From: a bacterium
GTDB lineage: Bacteria > Auribacterota > UBA3054 > B51-G9
Direction of reading: 5' to 3'
DNA: 6,488 bases
Assembly (NCBI GenBank): GCA_029939815.1
Contig: JAOZSF010000120.1
Span: 1 to 6,488, forward strand
In this document: piece after piece, positions 1-5,241 of the stretch
Numbering within the stretch: the stretch's first letter is position 1
Layout of the letters: every line of letters starts with the position of its first letter
Notes under the pieces: model-generated
Told to the model about the DNA's origin: nothing
What the model saw: the letters and a program-made list of their open reading frames with translations, nothing else
Databases searched by the model: none
Position numbers and translations under genes: made by a program

Positions 1-423
1 GAACCATATAAAGGAATTATTTATGACCCTTGTTGTGGAACAGGTGGAATGTTTGTTCAATCTATAAAATTTATTGAGAGTCATCAAGGAACGAAAAAAG
101 AAGTTTCTATTTATGGATTTAAGGCGTTGGGGTAGTGAATACGAAAAAAATATATTGAACTTACCAAAGAAGATATTCAAAAGGTGGCTTTAAATTATCA
201 TAATTGGCAACAGAAACCTGCGGAGCAGGTAGTTATGAATGATGAGTTAAGAATTATGAACGAAAAAGATAATTCAGCATTGTATAAAGACATTCCGGAA
301 TACTGTTATTCTGCAACAAAAGAAGAAATTGCTAAAAAAGATTTTAGAAAACTTTTGCAAGACGAAAAAGAGTCGCAAAACCAATTGATTAACGCTTTTA
401 AAACTTTGGGTTACGAATTATGA
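1..423 (+). pseudogene. hsdM: Decayed type I restriction-modification methyltransferase subunit (HsdM) remnant
   Basis: Two pieces of a type I R-M N6-adenine methyltransferase are visible in one frame. The first (1-135) enters from outside the window and carries the SAM-binding motif I as DPCCGTGGMFVQS, then runs to SIYG. Intact HsdM proteins continue there with about 200 residues that include the catalytic NPPF/Y motif; none of that is present. The frame meets tandem stops TAG TGA at 133-138. It then resumes with typical HsdM C-terminal sequence: RKKYIELTKEDIQKV, a YHNW motif, an IPEYCYSATKEEI stretch, and the family-like end NAFKTLGYEL. Two smaller defects are inferred from memory of the family: an extra segment around MNDELRIMNEK, and a loss between KKDF and RKLL. 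A GTG-started frame (184-423) remains open but would give only a non-catalytic tail. The TGA stop overlaps the next ATG by 4 nt, which preserves the old operon junction. The gene is inactive as a methyltransferase. Confidence 0.85.
232..268. repeat. A+T-rich repeat-like segment inserted in frame in the hsdM remnant
   Basis: Inside the HsdM C-terminal piece the reading frame passes through repeated ATGAATGATGAG / AGAATTATGAACG-like units that encode MNDELRIMNEK. HsdM homologues, as remembered, go almost directly from the YHNW motif to the IPEYC motif, so this stretch looks like an addition. Its composition resembles the short reiterated A+T-rich intergenic repeats found in many Bacteroidota-like genomes and at 946-980 here. 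It is a tentative call made without an alignment. Confidence 0.35.
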
Positions 424-950
424 GCAAAAAAAACAAAAAAATAGATGTTAAAGGAACTGGAATAACGGTTGTTTCTGTAAATGAGCAAGATTATATCTCG
501 CTTACTGATATTGCAAAATATAAAACTAATGACACAAGTGCTGTAATCGGAAATTGGATGCGCAACCGTAATACCATAGAATTTTTGGGTATTTGGGAAA
601 CACTATACAACGCTAATTTTAAACCCCTCGAATTCGAGGGGTTTAGAAAACAAGCCGGACTAAACGCTTTTACTCTTTCGCCTCAAAAATGGGTAAACAC
701 AACCAATGCCATAGGATTTATTGTTAAAGCCGGCAGATATGGAGGAACTTATGCCCATAAAGATATTGCCTTTAAGTTTGCTTCTTGGATTTCAGTAGAA
801 TTTGAGCTTTATATCATAAAAGAGTTTCAACGGTTAAAAGAAGATGAACAAAAATTACTTGGTTGGACAGCTAAATCAACTAAAAACAAAGATTTTATAG
901 TTTCTCCTGCTAATAACAAGTATAATAAAATCAGTCAAAGCCAACATTAA
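420..950 (+). CDS. KilA-N domain protein of a type I R-M locus, C-terminally truncated
   Basis: The 176-residue product has a clear KilA-N domain at about residues 25-138. Landmarks are YISLTDIAKYK, GNWMRNRNTIEFLGIWE, KAGRYGGTYAHKDIAFKFASW and ELYIIKEFQRLKEDE. KilA-N is a DNA-binding fold known from phage proteins, and such genes are often found beside hsdM and hsdS in type I R-M loci, where their job is unclear. From memory these proteins are about 270 residues long. Here the recognisable sequence stops at LGW (residues 147-149), and a 27-residue tail with no familiar motif follows, so the C-terminal half is probably deleted. Its ATG overlaps the hsdM stop (ATGA), has no clear Shine-Dalgarno, and suggests translational coupling to a gene that is now dead. 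The TAA lies in an A+T-rich repeat. Whether a functional DNA-binding protein is still made is unknown. Confidence 0.8.
   Translation: MSKKNKKIDVKGTGITVVSVNEQDYISLTDIAKYKTNDTSAVIGNWMRNRNTIEFLGIWETLYNANFKPLEFEGFRKQAGLNAFTLSPQKWVNTTNAIGFIVKAGRYGGTYAHKDIAFKFASWISVEFELYIIKEFQRLKEDEQKLLGWTAKSTKNKDFIVSPANNKYNKISQSQH
620..645. repeat. 26-bp perfect palindrome inside the KilA-N gene
   Basis: All 13 base pairs are matched, centred on the GAATTC at 630-635, with arms TAAACCCCTCGAA and TTCGAGGGGTTTA. It encodes FKPLEFEGFR (residues 67-76), which fits the KilA-N family and causes no break. It could act as a DNA site for a dimeric binder, form a hairpin in mRNA, or be chance plus codon choice. Confidence 0.85.
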
Positions 951-980
951 CAATTAACAATTAAAAATTAACCATTAATT
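946..980. repeat. A+T-rich reiterated repeat between convergent genes
   Basis: The stretch is built of near-identical AATTAAC/AATTAA units: ATTAAC, AATTAAC, AATTAAAAATTAACC and ATTAATT. It fills the 17-bp gap between the convergent KilA-N and MFS genes and extends into both. The KilA-N TAA (948-950) and the MFS stop (968-970 on the complement) both lie in it, as do the last MFS residues (ING). No G+C hairpin suitable for an intrinsic terminator is present here. Confidence 0.6.
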
Positions 981-2191
981 CTTTTATATCGCTTAACTAA
1001 AAATACCGCTAAAATAACCGGAACGAGTGTTATTGCTGAAAGAACAATGAACTGAGCGTTTGGCGGAATGATATTACTTTTTAATGCTATGCCGACTCCA
1101 CTGCCTATGACTACTGTACAAAGTGCGAGCATAGCGCTTTGCAGAGCGGCACCTGTGCCTTCTTTTTTTTCATTGCCTACAAATTCAAGGAAAGAAGAAT
1201 CGATTAAATTTGTTGCGATTCCGAAGAAAAAGCCCAATACCACAGTTGTTAATGTTATTACAAGATATGAAAAAGATACAGTTGGAAAAAACGGAATTAT
1301 AATCAACATAAAGAACGCCGCTGCCGCCGCGACTTTATATCTGAAATTATTAAAAACGGGGGAGACAAGTGTACCGGCAATAACACCGATAGCCGCCCAC
1401 AAAGGGATAAAAGCGGCGACCTGTGGTGTGGCGAGTTTTTCTCTTACAACAAGAGCTGTAATCGCCATATTCGCCGCGCCGGCGATGCCCCACAGCATTG
1501 GACTGCTTATAAGCATGAGTGAATATTTTTTATATAAGTTCTGTGTTTCTGAAAGTAATTTTTTTTCTTCTTTAATAAATGAACTTGTTTGCTCATTTGG
1601 AAACTTACATTGCAGTCCGCAAAGCCCGGCAATACCAAGCCCTGCTAAAAAAAATAGATAAGTATGTTGTGGGAAATGATTGTAAAACATCGTTCCGCTC
1701 GGCAGTCCGGAAAGAATTCCAAATAAAAACACAACCGACATAATCGCGTTGGTTAGCGCGGTGGATTTTCCGATTGTAAAACTTGCGAGAGGGACGGAAG
1801 CCATTTTCCCGGCGCTGTAAACACCGAGAGCGAGCCCGATTACCGCGAGATACAAAAATGGGCTTCCGAGCCAATTGGTTAATCCTCCGAACAGTAGAAG
1901 AAGCATACCGAACCACAAGCTGGAAGCCATCACGCGGCTTTTTTTAATTGATGCGGCAAGCGGAGCGGAAACAGCGTAAACAATTACGGGTCCGATGGTT
2001 ATAATTGCTGAAATAGTCTGAATAAGCCAGTCGCGGCTTGAAGCACCATGCTGAGCAACAAGATACTCAAGCATATAAAATTGAAATGCGCCAAGAATGT
2101 AAGCGCTTAAGAAAGCAGAAATAAGAAGGAAGATGTATGATGTCATAATCAATATTAGGGGTTGCTCGAAAAGATATTTTGTAAGAATCAT
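968..2191 (-). CDS. Major facilitator superfamily transporter, LplT/Aas-like
   Basis: This 407-residue integral inner-membrane protein has about 12 hydrophobic segments, near residues 16-34, 58-80, 89-104, 112-134, 146-166, 177-194, 229-249, 258-280, 286-303, 307-330, 346-369 and 378-400. The charged central loop at 195-228 is typical of the 6+6 MFS fold. Two regions recall LplT and the MFS half of Aas, the lysophospholipid carriers: GVYSAGKMASVPLAS near TM4, and GFFFGIATNLIDSSFLEF followed by GTGAALQSAM near TM10-11. This is motif memory, not an alignment, so substrate is uncertain; a multidrug or sugar carrier is possible. It lies downstream of mlaA and a secreted hydrolase on the same strand, which supports a lipid role. 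The start is ambiguous: the chosen ATG abuts a repeat element and lacks a well-spaced Shine-Dalgarno, while Met16 directly precedes TM1. Its last codons lie in an A+T-rich repeat. Confidence 0.8.
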   Translation of the reverse strand: MILTKYLFEQPLILIMTSYIFLLISAFLSAYILGAFQFYMLEYLVAQHGASSRDWLIQTISAIITIGPVIVYAVSAPLAASIKKSRVMASSLWFGMLLLLFGGLTNWLGSPFLYLAVIGLALGVYSAGKMASVPLASFTIGKSTALTNAIMSVVFLFGILSGLPSGTMFYNHFPQHTYLFFLAGLGIAGLCGLQCKFPNEQTSSFIKEEKKLLSETQNLYKKYSLMLISSPMLWGIAGAANMAITALVVREKLATPQVAAFIPLWAAIGVIAGTLVSPVFNNFRYKVAAAAAFFMLIIIPFFPTVSFSYLVITLTTVVLGFFFGIATNLIDSSFLEFVGNEKKEGTGAALQSAMLALCTVVIGSGVGIALKSNIIPPNAQFIVLSAITLVPVILAVFLVKRYKRING

Positions 2192-2194
2192 TTC

Positions 2195-2280
2195 CTAAAA
2201 TCCCCTACTTACCAAGGAGGGGTGCGCTTTAGCGCGGGGTGGTTCATTCTTTACCCCAACCCTCTTTAAAAAAAGGGGAC
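2195..2280. repeat. Palindromic intergenic repeat element (REP/MITE-like)
   Basis: Several small inverted repeats are packed together just upstream of the MFS start. CCCCTACTT (2202-2210) pairs with AAGGAGGGG (2214-2222) around a 3-nt loop with one mismatch. GCGCT/AGCGC (2224-2228 and 2231-2235) has a 2-nt loop. GGGGT (2236-2240) can pair with ACCCC (2253-2257). CCCTCTTT (2260-2267) partly pairs with the A-run and GGGG ending at 2278. The architecture matches dispersed palindromic repeats familiar from other low-GC genomes. No open frame or terminal transposase is present. Further short hairpins, such as GTTCC/GGGAC (2312-2324), follow. Confidence 0.55.
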
Positions 2281-2401
2281 TTTAACGCAGCTTTGTGGCG
2301 AAAAGGGTTTAGTTCCTAAGGGACAAGCTTTAGAGAAAAATAAAAAAAATAATTTTTATTCAACTAATCCAGGCAATTTTAATCTACACCGACACAAGGT
2401 C
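2281..2401. other. Remainder of the intergenic gap, no gene seen
   Basis: Between the palindromic element and the hydrolase 3' end there is A+T-rich DNA with long A and T runs (2335-2360). I see no open frame of note, no RNA gene and no convincing sigma70 promoter for the MFS gene on the minus strand. It is therefore unclear whether the MFS gene is read from the mlaA promoter or from a weak promoter here. Confidence 0.5.
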
Positions 2402-2438
2402 GATGTGAGACTCACCTTTTTTCGGGTAAGTCTAAATC
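2402..2438. repeat. Imperfect inverted repeat just past the hydrolase stop
   Basis: AGACTCACC (2408-2416) pairs with GGTAAGTCT (2425-2433) with one mismatch around a TTTTTTCG loop, and GAT/ATC extends the outer stem. It begins 5 nt beyond the hydrolase stop codon. It may be a 3' mRNA hairpin or another dispersed palindromic repeat. On the minus strand no T-run follows the stem directly, so it is not a classical intrinsic terminator. Confidence 0.45.
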
Positions 2439-2443
2439 AGGTG

Positions 2444-3763
2444 TCAGTTATTATCAACAGTTTTATTAAAATCGTCAATAAGTTGTTTTTCCGCGATAAT
2501 AATATCAGTATTAACTGCTGTATTTTTTGTAGATACTCTTTTTTTAAATTTGGCTCCTTTAATTGCTTTCACGATATATTTCTGCGCGTCCGAGTTGTTA
2601 AAATATCCCAGATGGCCACCGTGATTTAAGAAAAGCATTCTGTCACCCATGATATTTTTCAGCCATTTACGATCGTAATCCGTGAGCAGGAAATCATCGG
2701 TAGTGTGTATAATTCTGATTTTTGGATTGGTTAAAAGTGTGTTCTGTATTGCGGGCAGACTCGCTTTTTTGCCCAGTTCCATAATAGAAAAGTTTTTCCC
2801 GAACACATCTGAATAGGAAGTTCTTAGGAAAGTATTTACATAATCTTTGTAAGTAAACCGTTCGATTTCTTTCTCAAGTTTTTGTCGGCTTACGGAATCA
2901 GATGGCATTTTAAGAATACCGAAATCTTTTTCTGAATGGATTGCCATTATTGTTTCTTCAAGCACATTTCTAAAGTTATAACCTATAGCAAATTTTGCTT
3001 CATTGGAAGTAACCGGTAAGCTATTAGTTCCTGATGCAGATGGTTTTAAAAACAGATAGACAGCTTTATTTTTTGTTTGCTCAATTTTACTGACAGGCCA
3101 TTTTCTCCATATATCATAAAACTCATCTAATTGATTTAGTCCGTACAAGAGGTTGACCGGTGGACTTAAAGCGACAAATCTGTCGAAATTAATTTTCTTT
3201 TCTTTTGAATCAATATCAGCGATAAATAAAGTGTTAAGCGCGCCGAGAGAATAACCAAGCAGGATTTTTTTAGGGAAAAATCTTGCGCCGTATTCTTTTT
3301 TTAATTCATTAAGAATAAGATACAGCGCGTTATAAGTGTCACGAGCGTCAACCGGAGTGAAACCGGGCGTTATTCTAGATGACGCGCTTAGAAGGAATTG
3401 CCATGAAAACGGATCACTCATTATCAAAACAGAACTTCCTTTGTTAAAAAAGATTTCCGCGAGTGCTGTTGGGGCGATACTGGCATAATTACCGCCGAGG
3501 CCGGGAATAATGACGATAAGAGGCGCGGGCTTATCCTGCAGCCACAATTTATAGATCAGTTCATTGTCACTGTTTTTTAATACTTTGATTTCTCTTTTGT
3601 CACCGTCTTTAAAAAAGTCCCAGTCTTTAACTTTAAGGGAAACATATCTTAAAGTATCAACATAAGGTCCTTGGTCTGAAAATCCGCTGAGTTTAACGGT
3701 CACGCCAAACAAAAGAGACGACATAATAACCAAAGAGAAAATTAAGAGTTTAAAGTGTGTCAT
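2444..3763 (-). CDS. Secreted or membrane-anchored alpha/beta hydrolase (lipase/esterase-like)
   Basis: The 439-residue protein starts with a hydrophobic N-terminal segment (about residues 5-20, LLIFSLVIMSSLLFG) that acts as a signal peptide or anchor; there is no lipobox cysteine. The alpha/beta hydrolase core follows. The oxyanion strand-turn is VIIPGLGG (84-91), the nucleophile elbow is GYSLG with Ser172, the probable acid is Asp357 (or Asp356) in HTTDDFLL, and the probable catalytic His is His384 in HGGHLGYF. The GGHLG ending recalls the YheT/EMB8-type hydrolases, though the export signal is unlike cytosolic YheT. A cap-like insert lies at about 205-340, and the last 30 residues are charged. 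The start is 15 nt after the mlaA stop, with no evident Shine-Dalgarno, so it is very likely co-transcribed with mlaA. A phospholipase or lysophospholipase role on lipids handled by MlaA is inferred from context. The substrate cannot be read from sequence. Confidence 0.85.
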   Translation of the reverse strand: MTHFKLLIFSLVIMSSLLFGVTVKLSGFSDQGPYVDTLRYVSLKVKDWDFFKDGDKREIKVLKNSDNELIYKLWLQDKPAPLIVIIPGLGGNYASIAPTALAEIFFNKGSSVLIMSDPFSWQFLLSASSRITPGFTPVDARDTYNALYLILNELKKEYGARFFPKKILLGYSLGALNTLFIADIDSKEKKINFDRFVALSPPVNLLYGLNQLDEFYDIWRKWPVSKIEQTKNKAVYLFLKPSASGTNSLPVTSNEAKFAIGYNFRNVLEETIMAIHSEKDFGILKMPSDSVSRQKLEKEIERFTYKDYVNTFLRTSYSDVFGKNFSIMELGKKASLPAIQNTLLTNPKIRIIHTTDDFLLTDYDRKWLKNIMGDRMLFLNHGGHLGYFNNSDAQKYIVKAIKGAKFKKRVSTKNTAVNTDIIIAEKQLIDDFNKTVDNN

Positions 3764-3778
3764 TTGTAATGTAAAATA

Positions 3779-4906
3779 TTATTTTGCTATATCGGCTGTT
3801 CTTTTCATATACCAGAAATCTCTTTTTAAAGAATATGTGTCGTAATAGCTTTCTTTTAATTGTTCAATCGCGTTGATTCTGAGAGTAATGTTGTTAAATT
3901 TCATGAAAACCGTCACTCCGTAAACAGGGGTGATGATAAGTGCGTTGCGGGGGTCCAGCGCCATATCAACAAGAGAACCGCCAAAATCGCGATAAGTATG
4001 AGAACCGAGTAACGGGAAATAAAAATAACCGCCCGGATTTACTCCCCACACAGCAAGGGTTTGCCCGAAGTCTTCATCATATTTTTCCCATCCGAACCAT
4101 TCTTTAGCGGGATCATAAAATCCGGCAAGCCCTATGGTGGAATTAACGAGGAATCTTGAAAAAGATATTCCGGCACCTTTCCATTTAGCTTGAAAGAGGT
4201 TGTTTAAAGACCTTTTAGGCATTTCGATGTTATAATCCATTCTACTGATTCCTGAACGGAAATATCTGGGAATAATAAAATTATAACCCTTACCAATCGG
4301 GCTGATAAGATAAACAAACAAAAAATCGTCAACGTTGAACATCGCTCTGTTGAAAGGTTCTATAGAATCTCTTACGCCTATTTCATCGGAGAGCAAAGGA
4401 GCTGTTTGATCAGGATAAGTTGTTGCTACACTAAAAGTTTCTTTATAAACGTAAGGTGTGATTTTTGGTGTGGTTTTCTCCGTTTTAATTCTTGCTGTTG
4501 TTTTAATTTTCGGCTTGATTTTTACAGGCGGATGTTTTGGCAGTTCGTCAGAGCCGGAAATGATATTTACTTTTCGCGGAATTGCTGCCGGAGGAAGATC
4601 AACCGTTTCATTTGTAGTGGTAGGTTTGTATATTTCACGATAATAATAACCAACATCGCCGTCATGCTTGTACATCACTTCAGTAGTTACTTTAGTGTCT
4701 GTATCGCCGGAGCGGCTGCGAGTCAACTTTTTCGAGTCGCTGATCAGATTGGTTGAGGAAACAGCATTTAGGACATCGGTGTCAGATATTTCACCTGCTG
4801 CGAGAGGCAGAGAAGCGATAAGAAACAAAGCCAATAAAAATTCCGCTTTTTTTCTGCGGAAAGTGAAAAGAACAATCGTTTTCTTTATATTTTTTTTAGA
4901 TAACAT
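3779..4906 (-). CDS. mlaA: MlaA (VacJ) family outer-membrane phospholipid protein, non-lipoprotein form
   Basis: Residues about 180-368 form a full MlaA domain. Landmarks are DSIEPFNRAMFNVDDF, the SPIGKGYNFIIPRYFRSGI stretch, NNLFQAKWKGAG, RFLVNSTIGLAGFYDPA, DEDFGQTLAVWGV, PGGYFYFPLLG, RDFGG and a Tyr/Arg-rich C-terminal end. The family forms a channel in the outer-membrane inner leaflet that takes phospholipids out of the outer leaflet and passes them to MlaC. The N-terminus has a basic n-region (RRKK), a hydrophobic core FLLALFLIASLP and a probable signal peptidase I site after LAA (residues 35-37). Two things are odd. The 375 residues contain no cysteine, so the usual lipid anchor is absent. 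About 140 extra residues separate signal and domain, including a Lys/Thr/Pro-rich stretch at 126-151. E. coli MlaA is about 250 residues. The ATG lacks a clear Shine-Dalgarno; no better in-frame start is seen. It is first in the minus-strand cluster, behind a consensus promoter. Confidence 0.93.
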   Translation of the reverse strand: MLSKKNIKKTIVLFTFRRKKAEFLLALFLIASLPLAAGEISDTDVLNAVSSTNLISDSKKLTRSRSGDTDTKVTTEVMYKHDGDVGYYYREIYKPTTTNETVDLPPAAIPRKVNIISGSDELPKHPPVKIKPKIKTTARIKTEKTTPKITPYVYKETFSVATTYPDQTAPLLSDEIGVRDSIEPFNRAMFNVDDFLFVYLISPIGKGYNFIIPRYFRSGISRMDYNIEMPKRSLNNLFQAKWKGAGISFSRFLVNSTIGLAGFYDPAKEWFGWEKYDEDFGQTLAVWGVNPGGYFYFPLLGSHTYRDFGGSLVDMALDPRNALIITPVYGVTVFMKFNNITLRINAIEQLKESYYDTYSLKRDFWYMKRTADIAK

Positions 4907-4967
4907 TTTATATATTTTAATAGCGGCGCAAAGGCTTATTCAGTCGTTTAGAGAACATTCAGGTATC

Positions 4968-4996
4968 ATTATACTTATATGTATTATATTTGTCAA
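4968..4996 (-). promoter_or_regulatory. Consensus sigma70-type promoter for mlaA
   Basis: On the minus strand TTGACA (complement of 4991-4996) is followed by exactly 17 bp and TATAAT (complement of 4968-4973). Both hexamers are perfect. Transcription would start near 4961, giving a 5' leader of about 55 nt before the mlaA ATG. It probably drives mlaA and the hydrolase, and possibly the MFS gene. Confidence 0.85.
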
Positions 4997-5168
4997 TAAC
5001 TCAAATTTCATCATTCGGAATAGGTATATGATTATTAAATTATAACTAAAATGCGAATTTGTGAACAGGAATATAAATTACAGTTGGTAACAGTAATCCG
5101 AAATTATCTGTATGCGGATGCTGTAATTATCATTCCAAAGTTCGGAAATTTTCCTTTGCCTCATATAC
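4997..5168. other. Core of the divergent intergenic region with inverted repeats
   Basis: The segment between the two back-to-back promoters holds an exact 8-bp inverted repeat, AATTACAG (5076-5083) and CTGTAATT (5121-5128). Nested inside is ACAG/CTGT plus TCCG/CGGA (5090-5100 and 5115-5124). These could be an operator or a structured element, but no known riboswitch or regulator site is recognised. A 46-codon frame at 5051-5191 is open, has no ribosome-binding site and looks fortuitous. Confidence 0.4.
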
Positions 5169-5197
5169 TTGACAATATATTCATAAAGTGATATAAT
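5169..5197 (+). promoter_or_regulatory. Consensus sigma70-type promoter with extended -10 for the dockerin gene
   Basis: TTGACA (5169-5174) and TATAAT (5192-5197) are both perfect and separated by 17 bp. A TGA immediately before the -10 hexamer (5189-5191) supplies the TGn extended -10 motif. Transcription would start near 5204, about 38 nt before the ATG at 5242. Strong, housekeeping-type transcription is predicted unless the region is repressed. Confidence 0.88.
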
Positions 5198-5230
5198 TTT
5201 ACAGAGGTCGTTAATTAAATCTTAACACGC

Positions 5231-5234
5231 AAGG
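5231..5234 (+). promoter_or_regulatory. Shine-Dalgarno site of the dockerin gene
   Basis: AAGG lies 7 nt upstream of the ATG at 5242, the right spacing for a ribosome-binding site, and it fixes this start. It is the clearest Shine-Dalgarno in the window; the minus-strand genes have none as evident. Confidence 0.65.
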
Positions 5235-5241
5235 TTTGATC

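Noticed and set aside
1068..1661. Long plus-strand open frame opposite the MFS gene
   Set aside because: It lies wholly antisense to a well-supported 12-TM transporter, shows no domain, and is explained by the codon bias of the real gene. The same holds for the minus-strand frame at 1605-1916.
2396..2422. Plus-strand hairpin AAGGT/ACCTT followed by six T, terminator-like
   Set aside because: No plus-strand gene ends upstream within reach; the neighbouring genes are on the minus strand, where the T-run is an A-run. It fits better as part of the inverted repeat.
2405..2629. Plus-strand frame overlapping the hydrolase 3' end
   Set aside because: It is antisense to the hydrolase C-terminus with the catalytic GGHLG motif and has no recognisable product.
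4406..5045. Plus-strand open frames opposite the 5' half of mlaA
   Set aside because: The translations are low-complexity and Cys/Phe-rich, unlike a real protein. They are antisense to the MlaA signal peptide and linker.
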